A stretch of DNA of 64,000 nt. Origin: Myxococcaceae bacterium. Lineage in GTDB: Bacteria; Myxococcota_A; Polyangia; Polyangiales; Ga0077539. Below are positions 1 through 9,648 of this stretch, piece after piece; position 1 is the first letter of the stretch, and each line of letters begins with the position of its first letter. The position numbers and the translations under genes are program-made. A model generated the notes under the pieces. It worked only from the letters and a program-made list of their open reading frames with translations. It was not told where the DNA came from and made no database searches. Location: NCBI GenBank assembly GCA_004297725.1, contig SCUS01000057.1:1-64000 (forward strand), in the 5' to 3' direction.

Positions 1-2
1 TG

Positions 3-89
3 ATTGCCAATCCGATTCGCAGCGACGACGGCATCCAGCGATTCCTCGCCCTCGGCCTGCAACCCCCGCCGCAGCGTCAGGCCGCGTGA
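3..89 (+). CDS. C-terminal end of an upstream gene (partial)
   Basis: A reading frame enters from the left edge and ends at TGA 87-89. Only about 28 residues are visible, ending in a Pro/Gln-rich tail, which is too little to name a family. The stop overlaps the GTG start of the next frame (GTGA at 86-89), an arrangement typical of translationally coupled genes. Whether this belongs to the same restriction-modification unit as the next gene cannot be decided from the window. Confidence 0.45.
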   Translation: MANPIRSDDGIQRFLALGLQPPPQRQAA

Positions 90-1045
90 ACCAGCGCCCC
101 CGCTTTCGCGGAAGAGCCGAATTTCGTAGCATAAACGGCGATCGATTTGTTCCGCTGTATGAGGCGAAGCAGGTTTATCAGTTCAATCACCGACAGGGTG
201 ACTATTCTGCGGTGGATCCAGGCGAGCGCCCCCATCGACTTCCCGACGTGCCAGAGCACCAGCTGCAGTCGGCGCAATTCTCGGTGTTCCCCTATTATTG
301 GGTCGCACAGCATGAACTTGACGCGCGACTCGCAGGCCGTTGGGGTCGGGGTTGGATGCTAGGGTGGAGAGACGTGACCGATGCGCGTGCCAGCGTGCGG
401 ACCGTTGTCGCCGCAATCGTTCCGAGAGTGGCGACGGGCGATACGATCCTGCTCGCATTTTCAAGCATGACCCCGCGGCTGGTCGCCTGCTTGTACGCAA
501 ACCTTTGCAGCTTCGTTCTCGACTATGCAGCTCGCCAAAAGGTTGGCGGTCTGCATCTGAAGTACAACGTTTTTCGTCAGTTGCCAGTCCTCGCACCATC
601 GGCGTACAGATCTGAACATGTGGTGGCAGGCAGTGGACCCATAGTGGAATGGCTCCTCCCTCGCGTTCTTGAACTCACCTACACCGCCTGGGACCTTGAA
701 TCCTTCGCGCAAGACGTCGGTTACTACGGCCCGCCTTTCCGATGGGACTCCGACCGTCGCGCTCACCTCAGGGCGGAACTTGATGCGGCATTCTTTCACC
801 TCTACGGTCTGTCGCGCGATGACACGGACTATGTGATGGAGTCCTTCCCGGTCGTCCGCCGGAACGACGAGAGAGCGCATGGGGAGTTCCGCACGAAGCG
901 CCTCATCTTGGAGGTGTATGACGCCCTCTCGGACGCCGCACGCTCTGGTTCCCCATACGTCTCGCGGCTCGAGCCTCCGCCAGCGGACCCGCGGGTGACG
1001 CACGCGGCGCGGCCTGATCCGGCAGCACGACCGGTAGGTGACTAG
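86..1045 (+). CDS. C-terminal part of an Eco57I-type DNA methyltransferase/restriction protein
   Basis: The 319 residues resemble the C-terminal target-recognition half of large Eco57I-like (type IIG/PglX-like) adenine methyltransferases. They include a segment like FVPLYEAK near residue 22, a Trp/Arg-rich WGRGWMLGWRD around residue 88, a DYAARQKVGG stretch, and the family-typical end (ESFPVVRRND...GEFRTKRLILEVYDAL). The catalytic N-terminal domain with its NPPY motif is absent. The same frame stays open to the window edge but reads as Arg/Pro-rich non-family sequence there. GTG 86 is the first plausible start. The piece is either a degraded remnant or a split subunit. It overlaps the next gene by 8 bp. 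Confidence 0.6.
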   Translation: MNQRPRFRGRAEFRSINGDRFVPLYEAKQVYQFNHRQGDYSAVDPGERPHRLPDVPEHQLQSAQFSVFPYYWVAQHELDARLAGRWGRGWMLGWRDVTDARASVRTVVAAIVPRVATGDTILLAFSSMTPRLVACLYANLCSFVLDYAARQKVGGLHLKYNVFRQLPVLAPSAYRSEHVVAGSGPIVEWLLPRVLELTYTAWDLESFAQDVGYYGPPFRWDSDRRAHLRAELDAAFFHLYGLSRDDTDYVMESFPVVRRNDERAHGEFRTKRLILEVYDALSDAARSGSPYVSRLEPPPADPRVTHAARPDPAARPVGD

Positions 1046-3152
1046 TCTAGTGGCACACCTCCGATCGCCAAAGATCTTCGAGGGTCCACTGTTTCCAGGG
1101 TGGATCACAGTCTGGATGCGCTCCTCGCCAGAGGTATCCGCCATCTCCGCAGACCTCGTGCGACTCCGGCAGCGGCGTCGCAGCGGATTCTACCGGCTCC
1201 CGGGAATCAAGCCCTATTATGGCCCATCCCCTGATGCTGTGATCGCCGAATACGAGTTGATTCGCAATGATGATGCTATACCTGAAGCACGATTGCGCAG
1301 ACTTGGCGATGTCATGCAGGCGATCGCTGAGCGCCACCGGTGGACGCGCTGGGTCTACCTCGAGCGCTCGCTCGAACTGGCGTCGCTGGCGGGTGATCTA
1401 CTGTGCGCCGCGACTACGTTGCGAACCATGCTCGACGAGGTCTCGCGACTTCGCGCGCTTGACGAGGTCCATACCAGGATTGATCGTGGCGTGGGGAGGC
1501 GCGCTGACCTTCGACGTTGGTGCAACCTCTTGCGCGACTTCCACGTTCCGCATGCTCTGACGACGAAGGCAAAGGAGCCAAGCCGGAGTGGGGTCATTGA
1601 GGCCGCCTATAAGTCGCTGAATGACTACGTTCACCCCAACTATGGAAGCCACCTCGCGGCATTGTTTCCCGAGCGTGCGATCGCTGGCCGTGTCATCTTG
1701 GAGGCCGCGATTGCGGTGTACCGCGAATTCTTTCTCCTCTCGTGGAGCGGGCTGGAACCATCGCCCCCGCACGAGCGCCTCCCTCCCATCGAACACCGCA
1801 ATGTAGAGAGCGACTCCCTTCAGGTCCGCTCCGTCGTCAAGCCGGCCGTCGATCGACATCTCATCGCTCGCTACGGAATCGATCCTCCGAAGTGGCCTCC
1901 CGCCCTTGGGCGAGTGCTTTCGGGCGTCCGCCTAGCGTCCGAGTTGGCGCCTTCAGTAGCTGAGAGCGCGGTCCCAGGCCTGTTCGACGGGTTGGGGCCG
2001 CTGCTCGATGCCGTCGATGCTGGGGCGTTCGAGGGCACCCATGGAGAGCGCATCGAGCACTTGGAGGCATGGTCCCACGCGCTTTCCCTTCCGAGATCAG
2101 CGTCGTCGTGGCAGGCGTTGGCCACCGCCCGACGCCTCTCCGCCACCCTCGAACTGCTTGCCGGCCGGATCGATCAAGGCGCCGAACCTGCCGATCGTTT
2201 GCGGCACACGCTCTATGCGGCGTCACTCGCGCTGGTCACCGCGGGGATCAAGCACGACATGTTCGAGCGTGCAGTGATCCGCGAGGTCGCCGACTCCAAT
2301 CCGCTTGCGGCCATGATTCCGGCGAGATCACTTCTCGAGAGTCATGCCATCATCGCTACGCTCGGCGATCAGGTGCGGACGGCGTGGACCGATTTCGAGG
2401 CTAAGGCGGGAGCGCAAGGTGTGGGTTCGGTCGACCTGGACGACGTCGATCGTCCGATCGCTGGATTTCTCGCGGGTACCAAGGGAACGGCGGAGACCGC
2501 GACCGGGTGGCGAACAAGGTGGAAGGCGCTGGACCTCACGACAGCGGTCGCGCTTCAAGCCTCGGTCGACAAGACCTTCGGCGCGGAGCCTGGCGCTCAA
2601 CGAATGTATGACTTCTTCTCCATGGTCATGCACGGGACGCGGTGCAAGGGCGTCGAACTGTGCGCAGGCGACTATCGAGCGTATCGCAGCCACAACCTAT
2701 ATCGTGCTCTATTGATCGTCGGCGAGCTGGCCTCCGGGGAGCGAGCGATGGATAGGAACGCGAGCGCCGCCACGGTGGCGGCGAAGATCGATTGGCTGGC
2801 TGGTCAGTTGGGAGACTACGCGACTCCGGATGAGATACGAACGTTCATCCGGGGAGCGGTGTCTCGGGCGCGAATGGATTATGGCATTCATTACTCGGGT
2901 AGCGGCACCCACGACGACCCGTTCAAAGTGAGTTCGTCGCTCTTCTATCACGAGGCGTTTCGAAGGCTGTGCGAGCAACTCGGGTTTGGAGAGTATCAAC
3001 GCACCCTGGTCGGCGGTGGTTCAGGTACGTTGTTCGATCGGGTACAGCATGCCGCCGGGGTCGCGTGGTTCGCCGTGCCTGCAGTCTCACACCGCACTGG
3101 CACTGACGGTCCGGCAGGAGTGGCCACCCACGAGGAGGGCCCAGACCCGTGA
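1038..3152 (+). CDS. Unknown 704-aa protein beside the methyltransferase piece
   Basis: This is a long frame with ordinary codon use that starts at GTG 1038 inside the end of the methyltransferase piece; GTG 1050 is an in-frame alternative. I do not recognise the family. It looks mostly alpha-helical and appears to have two halves. The first (about residues 80-260) has a segment SLNDYVHPNYGSH like the helical bundles of DUF5677/HEPN-type proteins. The second (about 390-600) repeats a similar pattern, with IPARSLLESHAII and a later FFSMVMHGT. The possible duplication and HEPN-like flavour are inference. Coupling to the methyltransferase piece and the DUF262 gene downstream suggest an accessory or defence role. 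Confidence 0.5.
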   Translation: MTSLVAHLRSPKIFEGPLFPGWITVWMRSSPEVSAISADLVRLRQRRRSGFYRLPGIKPYYGPSPDAVIAEYELIRNDDAIPEARLRRLGDVMQAIAERHRWTRWVYLERSLELASLAGDLLCAATTLRTMLDEVSRLRALDEVHTRIDRGVGRRADLRRWCNLLRDFHVPHALTTKAKEPSRSGVIEAAYKSLNDYVHPNYGSHLAALFPERAIAGRVILEAAIAVYREFFLLSWSGLEPSPPHERLPPIEHRNVESDSLQVRSVVKPAVDRHLIARYGIDPPKWPPALGRVLSGVRLASELAPSVAESAVPGLFDGLGPLLDAVDAGAFEGTHGERIEHLEAWSHALSLPRSASSWQALATARRLSATLELLAGRIDQGAEPADRLRHTLYAASLALVTAGIKHDMFERAVIREVADSNPLAAMIPARSLLESHAIIATLGDQVRTAWTDFEAKAGAQGVGSVDLDDVDRPIAGFLAGTKGTAETATGWRTRWKALDLTTAVALQASVDKTFGAEPGAQRMYDFFSMVMHGTRCKGVELCAGDYRAYRSHNLYRALLIVGELASGERAMDRNASAATVAAKIDWLAGQLGDYATPDEIRTFIRGAVSRARMDYGIHYSGSGTHDDPFKVSSSLFYHEAFRRLCEQLGFGEYQRTLVGGGSGTLFDRVQHAAGVAWFAVPAVSHRTGTDGPAGVATHEEGPDP

Positions 3153-3589
3153 GTCGGACCAGTCTCCCTCGCGCCGCGCTTCGTCCCACTACGAACGAAG
3201 ATCAGCCCTTCGACCGCAGATCTCGACGCGTCGTGACCGGGGACACGGCGAGCTTCGACCATCTCGCCCATGACAACGTCTTCTTCGACAACGGCGCGGG
3301 CGGCGACCTTCATCCGGGCGTCGGTGACGGTCAGCGCCGCCCAGCGCCGCCCGCCGCCCGAACAGCGGATCAACCCTGCGCACTCGATCGGATACGCAAG
3401 GGAGTTGGCGAGCTGACGGTCGACGTCGATGCGGCGCCTGAACTCTGCCGTCCCAAGTCGGGCGCCGAGCACGTCACGCTCAGGGTCGACCTCTCTGCAC
3501 GCCGGTCCGCGAGTAGCACGTTCGGCGACCCAGACCGGGCCCACGACCCTCGAATGAGCCATTGAATCGCAAGGGAGGGACGACCATCG
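3153..3589 (+). other. Gap without a supported gene
   Basis: Frames of 138 aa on the plus strand and 85-188 aa on the minus strand cross this stretch, but none looks like a folded protein and they overlap each other extensively. A minus-strand fragment (GSPNVLLADRRAE) vaguely recalls PAAR-like repeats but is too short to call. The last 20 bases hold the GGGAGGG ribosome-binding site of the next gene. Confidence 0.4.
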
Positions 3590-5479
3590 ATGATTCCGAC
3601 GAAGCTCACTGTCGTAGAGGTCTTCACTCAGACGAAGCAGTACGCGGTGCCGCTCTACCAGCGGCCCTACGTCTGGGGCCGCGAAGGGCAGTGGGAGCCC
3701 TTCTGGGAAGACGTCGAAGCGATCGCATCACACCTCGCCAACGGAGAAGTCGCAGTCCCGCACTTCCTCGGCGCGGTCGTATTGGCGCAGCGCGAATCGC
3801 ACGGGGTCGAGATCGCCCGACGGGATGTGATCGACGGCCAGCAGCGCCTGACGACGCTGCAGGTGCTGCTCGCCGCCCTGCGTGATGAGATCCACGAGGC
3901 GCGAGAGGCGGTGAAGGGAACGCCCGCGGAGGATCCGCTGGAGAACCTCGCCGACTCGGTGTCTCCGCTCACCCGCAATCGCGGGATCATGCGCGCGCCC
4001 GAGGTCGAGAAGCATAAGGTCTGGCCGACCAACAGCGACCGGGCCGTCTATGTGAGCGTGCTCTCGGCGGGGAAGCGCTCCGCACTCGAGACCGCTTTCC
4101 CTCTGTTGAAGCAGAAATACCAGAAGACGCCCGATCCACGGCCACCGCTGGTGGAGGCCTACCATTACTTCTCGACGGAGATCAGGAAGTTCTGCGCGGC
4201 GCACCCGTCGTCATCGCGTCACCCGCTCGAGGCGATCTTTCAGGCGTTCGACAAGCACCTTCACCTCGTCGTGATCGAGTTGGAGAAGGAGGACGACCCT
4301 CAGGCGATCTTCGAGTCGCTCAACGCTCATGGTGCACCGCTACGCGCCTCGGACCTCATTCGCAACCACGTCTTCGGGCGCGCCGCCGCGCAGGATGAGG
4401 ACGCCGATGCCCTCTACGTGCAGTCTTGGAAGCAGTTCGACGACCCTGGCTTGAAGGGGGCACCGGGCTTCTGGCGCCACGTCGTCAAGCAGGGGCGTCT
4501 GCGCCACCCTCGCTTCGAGTTGTTCTTTCAGCACTACCTGTCCGCGCGTACCGGCACGGAGGTCACGCCTCTCCGGGTGTTCCAGGCCTTCCGGCAGTAC
4601 TGGAAGGACCAGAAGCCTGAGCCCAAGGTGCGCGACGAGCTTGCGCGAATCGAGCACTTTGCCGAGGCGTTCCGCTGGTTCCACGAGCCGTCGCTGATTG
4701 AGGTCAAACGGCCGGTGCTTGGACGCTTCCTGCGCCGGATGCGGGTCATCGACACGTCGACCTTCTACCCGCTGGTCCTATTTCTTCTGGCCGAGGCAGG
4801 CGACCGCCTCGCCGCGGGAGAACTCGACGGCATCATCAAGGCCCTGGAGTCCTACCTCGTGCGCTCGTGGATCTGCGCGCGGCCGACCAAGAGCTACAGC
4901 CGCATCTTCACGGTGCTGCTGAAGGAGATCCAGGCCCTGAAGACGATCGACGCCCCAACGATTCGGGCGAAGCTACTGGCCATCAAGGGTGACAACGCCT
5001 GGCCCGACGATGCGACCTTCGAAGCCGCGTGGATGCGTACGCCTGCCTATGTGGCCCTGCGCTCGTCGGGGGTGCAGATGGTGCTCGGCGCGATCCACGA
5101 GCAGATGCTCACCTCGAAGCAGGAGCAGGTCACCATCGGTGGTTCGCTCAGCGTCGAACACGTGATGCCCCAGAGCTGGCGCGACGAGTGGCCGCTCGCG
5201 ACGACGTTGCCGACGACGTTGCCAGGGCAGCAGACCCACGAGGAGCGCCGGGACGCTCTGGTGCAGACCTTCGGCAACCTGACCCTGCTCACGCAGCCGC
5301 TGAACAGCTCCGTGAGCAATGGGCCGTATGCGGCGAAGCAGGCCGAATACATCCAGCATGCGTTGCTCCGGCTCAACACATACTTCCACGCCGTCCCGGT
5401 CTGGGACGAGGCGGCGATTGTGACGCGGGGGCAGACGCTCTTCGTCCACGCGAAGACCATCTGGAAGCACGGCGCATGA
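3590..5479 (+). CDS. DUF262/DUF1524 protein (GmrSD-like, type IV restriction family)
   Basis: This 629-aa protein has an N-terminal DUF262 domain with QRPYVWG at residues 24-30 and the nucleotide-handling motif DGQQR at 82-86. A helical linker contains FESLNAHGAPLRASDLIRN near residue 245. The C-terminal DUF1524 His-Asn nuclease domain has EHVMPQ near residue 524 and FGNLTLL about 40 residues later. The single-chain layout and length match GmrSD/DndB-like modification-dependent restriction proteins, which cut foreign DNA carrying modified bases using NTP. The start at ATG 3590 follows GGGAGGG about 13 bases upstream. Substrate specificity cannot be told. It sits between R-M remnants and the RhuM/HNH pair, as expected for a defence island. 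Confidence 0.88.
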   Translation: MIPTKLTVVEVFTQTKQYAVPLYQRPYVWGREGQWEPFWEDVEAIASHLANGEVAVPHFLGAVVLAQRESHGVEIARRDVIDGQQRLTTLQVLLAALRDEIHEAREAVKGTPAEDPLENLADSVSPLTRNRGIMRAPEVEKHKVWPTNSDRAVYVSVLSAGKRSALETAFPLLKQKYQKTPDPRPPLVEAYHYFSTEIRKFCAAHPSSSRHPLEAIFQAFDKHLHLVVIELEKEDDPQAIFESLNAHGAPLRASDLIRNHVFGRAAAQDEDADALYVQSWKQFDDPGLKGAPGFWRHVVKQGRLRHPRFELFFQHYLSARTGTEVTPLRVFQAFRQYWKDQKPEPKVRDELARIEHFAEAFRWFHEPSLIEVKRPVLGRFLRRMRVIDTSTFYPLVLFLLAEAGDRLAAGELDGIIKALESYLVRSWICARPTKSYSRIFTVLLKEIQALKTIDAPTIRAKLLAIKGDNAWPDDATFEAAWMRTPAYVALRSSGVQMVLGAIHEQMLTSKQEQVTIGGSLSVEHVMPQSWRDEWPLATTLPTTLPGQQTHEERRDALVQTFGNLTLLTQPLNSSVSNGPYAAKQAEYIQHALLRLNTYFHAVPVWDEAAIVTRGQTLFVHAKTIWKHGA

Positions 5480-5587
5480 CCCCCGCCGATCGGATGCCGA
5501 TCTGGCCTCGACCATCGACGTCTGGCGTTGGGCCTCGCGGGTCCAGAGCAACGGGCGACGGCGTGAAGACCCACGGAGTGCCCCACC

Positions 5588-6628
5588 ATGGATGAGACCC
5601 CTCAGTTCTTCGAGGGCGACATCGTGCTCTACCAGACCGCGGAGGGCGCGGTCCGCGTGGAGGTGGTCTACCAGTCGGAGACCTTCTGGCTCCCCCAGAA
5701 GCGCCTCGCGGAGCTGTTCGGGGTTGGGCTCCCTACGATCAGTCACCACCTGAAGGAGATCTACGACTCCGGCGAGCTCAACCCGGACGCAACTCTTCGA
5801 AGATTTCGAAGAGTTCAACGGGAGGGAAATCGCGAGGTTTCCCGCGAGATCGAGTTCTACAACCTCGACGCGATCATCTCGGTCGGGTACCGGGTCAACA
5901 GCGCGCAGGCCACGCGGTTTCGCATCTGGGCGACGCAGACGCTCACGGAGTTCGTCCGCAAGGGCTTCGTGCTCGACGACGAGCGCCTCAAGCTCAACCG
6001 GCGCTTCGGCAAGGACTACTTCGACGAGCTCATCGAGCGCATCCGCGAGATCCGCGCGAGCGAGCGACGCTTCTATCTCAAGATCACCGACCTCTACGAG
6101 CAGTGCAGCGTCGACTACGACAAGGACGCCGAGGTCACGAAGACCTTCTTCGCGACGGTTCAGAACAAGCTCCACTGGGCGGTGACCGGCAAGACTGCCG
6201 CGGAGATCATCGCCGAGCGTGCGGACGCGACGAAGCCGTCGATGGGGCTGACGTCGTGGAAGAACGGGCCACACGGCAAGGTAATGAAGTCCGACGTCGC
6301 CGTCGCGAAGAACTACCTCATCGAGAAGGAGATCGCAGAGCTCGAGCGCATCGTCGGGATGTACCTGGACTACGCCGAGAACCAGGCCGCGCGACAGCAG
6401 CCGATGCGCATGACGGAGTGGGTGCAGAGGCTCGACGCGTTTCTCCGCTTCAACGAGTACGAGGTGCTCGAGCACGCAGGCAGGGTGTCGGCCGAGGTCG
6501 CCCGACGCCTCTCGGAGGACCACTACGCCGCGTTCCGCGTCCGGCAGGACCAGACGTACGAGAGCGACTTCGAGCGCGAGGTTCTCCGTGTCGGCGCCGG
6601 CGCGAAGCGTCCGAAGGGATCGCGATGA
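5588..6628 (+). CDS. rhuM: RhuM-family protein
   Basis: The 346 aa match the RhuM family (first named in Salmonella pathogenicity island 3; molecular function unknown). The N-terminus carries a winged-helix-like segment (TFWLPQKRLAELFGV around residue 36), followed by DLDAIISVGYRVNSAQATRFR-like signature residues near 95-115 that define the family. The C-terminal half is helical and charged. RhuM genes are common in islands and next to restriction or toxin genes, so a DNA-binding or toxin-related role is often assumed; that part is inference. The start at ATG 5588 was chosen because the conserved EGDIVLYQT-type N-terminus follows at once. The stop overlaps the next start as ATGA. Confidence 0.85.
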   Translation: MDETPQFFEGDIVLYQTAEGAVRVEVVYQSETFWLPQKRLAELFGVGLPTISHHLKEIYDSGELNPDATLRRFRRVQREGNREVSREIEFYNLDAIISVGYRVNSAQATRFRIWATQTLTEFVRKGFVLDDERLKLNRRFGKDYFDELIERIREIRASERRFYLKITDLYEQCSVDYDKDAEVTKTFFATVQNKLHWAVTGKTAAEIIAERADATKPSMGLTSWKNGPHGKVMKSDVAVAKNYLIEKEIAELERIVGMYLDYAENQAARQQPMRMTEWVQRLDAFLRFNEYEVLEHAGRVSAEVARRLSEDHYAAFRVRQDQTYESDFEREVLRVGAGAKRPKGSR

Positions 6629-7401
6629 CCGTCGTACCAATGGCTGTGCTGCTTGAGCTCGCGGCGACGCAGAGCGGCTTCGACGTCGACCAGGACGCCC
6701 CAGACGGCTGGCTCGGTTTCGCGAGCACCCAGAGTCCGCTGCGGGTGTGGGTGAGCGCCGGCGGCGATGGCTCGATCGTGGCGGCGCTGTCGATGCGCAA
6801 CGTGGGCAACGCGCTCGCGGCCGAGGGTCTGGGCGCCGTTGTGACGGTGCCGCTCCCGACGGGGGCGGTGGTGGCGCACGCGATGGGCGACCGCCCGGCG
6901 CTCCAGCGGCTCCTGCGGCGTGCCTGGAGCCTCGCGCGTACGCTCCCCGACGAGCTGCTGCACGCCTTCCAGACGAAGACCCGGGCGCTCCCGCAGAGCA
7001 CCGAGGTCGAGCGACTGGTCGTGCAGCGCGTGGGGCAGGACCTCTTTCGCGACGGGCTCCTCGACTACTGGGAGGGTCGGTGCGCGGTGACGGGGCTCGG
7101 GGTGTGCGCTCTCCTCCGCGCGAGCCACATCAAGCCCTGGGCGGACTGCGCGACCGACGCCGAGCGGCTCGACGTGTTCAACGGGTTGCTGCTGGCGCCG
7201 CACCTCGACGCGGTGTTCGACCACGGATTCGTGACGGTGGCCGACGACGGGGCGGTGGTGGTGTCACCGGAGCTCGGCACCGAAGCGAGCGAGTTGCTCG
7301 GACTGACGCCAGGGTTGAGGGTGACGCGCCTTGAGGATGGCCACCGGAGGTACCTCGCGTGGCATCGGGCGCATGTGTTCGGACGACCCGCCCGCGGCTG
7401 A
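6625..7401 (+). CDS. HNH endonuclease-family protein
   Basis: This 258-aa protein is translationally coupled to the RhuM gene (ATGA overlap at 6625-6628). The C-terminal third carries an HNH_2-type nuclease core: a Cys at about residue 153, RASHIKPWADC near 165-175, and then LDVFNGLLLAPHLDAVFDHGF, in which the Asn and last His complete the His-Asn-His set. The N-terminal 140 residues are a separate unassigned domain that probably recognises DNA or modification. The family includes restriction endonucleases of the YDJ/PF13391 kind. The coupling suggests RhuM and the nuclease act together. Confidence 0.82.
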   Translation: MTVVPMAVLLELAATQSGFDVDQDAPDGWLGFASTQSPLRVWVSAGGDGSIVAALSMRNVGNALAAEGLGAVVTVPLPTGAVVAHAMGDRPALQRLLRRAWSLARTLPDELLHAFQTKTRALPQSTEVERLVVQRVGQDLFRDGLLDYWEGRCAVTGLGVCALLRASHIKPWADCATDAERLDVFNGLLLAPHLDAVFDHGFVTVADDGAVVVSPELGTEASELLGLTPGLRVTRLEDGHRRYLAWHRAHVFGRPARG

Positions 7402-7481
7402 ACGGGAACAGCTGCTCGCGACGTTCGAGCCACCGCTGCGACCCGAAGCCCAGGGTCCGCTCGGGCCATCGGATGATCAGA

Positions 7482-9518
7482 TCAAGCACGGCCGGCGATA
7501 TCTCGAAGCCCCCGCAATACGAGTTCAACGACGCGATCGATGTCGCGAGTCCGCGCCAGTTCCCGGTTCTCTGCCTCGTTGAGGCCGTTGTTGAAAGAGG
7601 CGTAGCCCTTTTCCCGAAGCAGATCCGTCATGGCCGGATAGTCCAGCCAGCCACCGCGCGCCTCATAGTGCCCTCGCATGCCCAACGAGTGGGGCGCTTC
7701 CATCTGATAGGACCAGCTCATCTCCTTCCGCGGCTCTCCTTCAATCACGTCTGCCACGAGGCGAGCGCATCCGCCGAATCCTCCCAATAGAAATATCGGT
7801 TGTGAGGCTGACAATGATTCCAGGACCTCCTCAAGCACGCCTGGGATCCTTCCGATGTACCAACGCACCGCGGTGGTGCCGTCCGGGCTAGCGTTCCGAG
7901 CGGGCCCCGTCCGACCGCCGAGGACTACGCGCGCGCAGGTCTCCAGGGTCTGTGCCTGCCGCATCGCGGTGATTCCGCAAGAGTAGGCATATCGGTGCAA
8001 TGCGCTCCCGTCGGCATCGAAGGCCGCCGGCTCGTCCACGAAGTCCGCGTGGAGCTCGGGAGTGATCGCATCGGGACGTCCCATTCTCCGAAAGGTCGCG
8101 ACGTGCTTGAACCGCGATCGATCTTCCAGCGTGAGAGGCAAGGGCCAGGCAACGTGATTGACGACGCGGTCCGGGGGAGCCACCCCCGGCAGCGCATGTG
8201 ACCGGACCAGTTCAAAGAGCGTGTCAGTGTACCCGCCCTCCCCGAGATGGCCGGCATAGGCCATGGTGGCGCCTGCGAGGAGCAGGTAGCGCGAAATCTC
8301 GACACAGGCCGCGTCGAGATGACCGGCGCTGAGCCCATAGCGCCGAGCGTCGTCGCTGCGAGAAAGGGACAACGCCACCGGACGTGGCAGTACAAGCTTC
8401 TCCACCTCCTTGGCATACCGTTCGAGTGGCGTCACGATCTCGATGCCGGTCAAGGCGGTGAGCTCTCTCTCCTCGTCACCGAGCGGGGGATCGGGGTACA
8501 GCACCACGCTCCCCGGGGACAGTCCCACGATCGTGGCGAGCTCGGCGGGGCTCGGCCGGATGATGTCTCCCGGCCGCATGTGCCGCGCGAGCGTCATCTG
8601 TGCGTGGAGGTGCCGCAGCGCTTCCTTCAACAGAAGATCGACAGCCGCCTCGGGCTTGCCGCCCCATCGGAGCACCGGTGCGTTGCCTGCGTACGGAAAG
8701 CTCCGCACCTCGCGCTCCTGCAGGGCGTTGACTACTACGAACGGGCGCTGGTGCTTCTTCGCGAAGAGAATCTCCTTGCGGCACCATTCGCGGGAAGCGT
8801 ACGCGTCGGTGAGCACGACGAGCAGCACCGCGTCCCGAACGCCCATTTCGATGCGCTCGGCGAAGATCGACCCCGCGTCGATGTCTCCCGAATCGAACCA
8901 GACCTTCACCGGCTGCGTGGCCGTGAGATAGTGCAGGATCGAGTAGACGACCTTCGGCGGGGCGTCGAGGTTGAGTTTGGTGTGGCTGACGAACAGGGTG
9001 ACTGGGGCCGTTGCTTCTCCCAGGACCTCGGGCTGCGCCTGGAGTTGGCGGCAGAGCTCGTGCACCGTTCGGCGAATCACGAACCGGTCCTGCTCCCCCG
9101 GGTCGGAGAACGCGAAGGCCCGCAGGAAGTTCATGTCTCGAAGCCGCGCGTCCAGCGGCCATGCGGCGGCCGTAAGCTGCACGGGCATGAAGCGATGATG
9201 GGCATCGAGCTGGCAGGCTGCATGGAGGGCCACGACATAGTCCGCCCAGCCACGACGCGAACCGTCCGAGGAGGTCGCATCCACGTTGAGATGATCATCC
9301 GCCAAGACCACGACGAAGACATGCTCGGCGTCCGGCGAGAGCTCGCCCTCCGTCGGAGGGCGTCCCGTCCCGTCCTCCGGCGTAAAGAAGACAGGGATCC
9401 TGAGCCCCGGAACCGCAGGATCCTCACTGAGTGCCGACCGCAGATATTCGGCGAGTGCTGCAGCCCGAGAAGAGGCGGGGTGGTAGACGACCTGTATCAA
9501 GAGTGGAAGACGTGGCAT
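7482..9518 (-). CDS. TIR-like/TIR/SLOG-like fusion protein (Thoeris-type effector candidate)
   Basis: This 678-aa protein is the last gene of a three-TIR operon. Residues 1-165 form a divergent TIR/Rossmann-like domain (LIQVVYHP at the start, FVVVLADD near 70). Residues 170-305 are a canonical TIR domain: LFVSHTKLN, then WFDSGDIDAG, then SREWCRKEI, where Glu249 four residues after Trp245 sits in the position of the NAD-hydrolase glutamate. From about 378 a SLOG-like nucleotide-binding domain follows, with ALSLSRSDDARRYGLSAGH, GATMAYAGHLGEGGYTD and a later FLLGGFGG loop. SLOG domains in ThsA bind TIR-made cyclic ADP-ribose signals, so this could be a signal-activated NADase. ATG 9518 was chosen because AAGGGG lies 5 bases upstream and the fold starts there; an in-frame ATG at 9581 lacks such support. 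No membrane segment is present. Confidence 0.8.
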   Translation of the reverse strand: MPRLPLLIQVVYHPASSRAAALAEYLRSALSEDPAVPGLRIPVFFTPEDGTGRPPTEGELSPDAEHVFVVVLADDHLNVDATSSDGSRRGWADYVVALHAACQLDAHHRFMPVQLTAAAWPLDARLRDMNFLRAFAFSDPGEQDRFVIRRTVHELCRQLQAQPEVLGEATAPVTLFVSHTKLNLDAPPKVVYSILHYLTATQPVKVWFDSGDIDAGSIFAERIEMGVRDAVLLVVLTDAYASREWCRKEILFAKKHQRPFVVVNALQEREVRSFPYAGNAPVLRWGGKPEAAVDLLLKEALRHLHAQMTLARHMRPGDIIRPSPAELATIVGLSPGSVVLYPDPPLGDEERELTALTGIEIVTPLERYAKEVEKLVLPRPVALSLSRSDDARRYGLSAGHLDAACVEISRYLLLAGATMAYAGHLGEGGYTDTLFELVRSHALPGVAPPDRVVNHVAWPLPLTLEDRSRFKHVATFRRMGRPDAITPELHADFVDEPAAFDADGSALHRYAYSCGITAMRQAQTLETCARVVLGGRTGPARNASPDGTTAVRWYIGRIPGVLEEVLESLSASQPIFLLGGFGGCARLVADVIEGEPRKEMSWSYQMEAPHSLGMRGHYEARGGWLDYPAMTDLLREKGYASFNNGLNEAENRELARTRDIDRVVELVLRGLRDIAGRA

Positions 9519-9648
9519 CAAGACCCCTTCGTCGGGCGCGACATTCGACCGACCGGCGTCGCGAGCGTCCAACTGCCTCACACGGCGCTCAGTTCATGTC
9601 CCGTTACGATCGCGAAATGCATTAATCGGGAGACGGGCCCGATCGCAA

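Noticed and set aside
2996..3562. Minus-strand frames with a PAAR-like scrap
   Set aside because: The match is about a dozen residues, with no repeated PAAR units or consistent frame.
4973..6640. A 555-codon minus-strand frame opposite DUF262 and RhuM genes
   Set aside because: It lies opposite two clearly conserved genes and has shadow-like composition.
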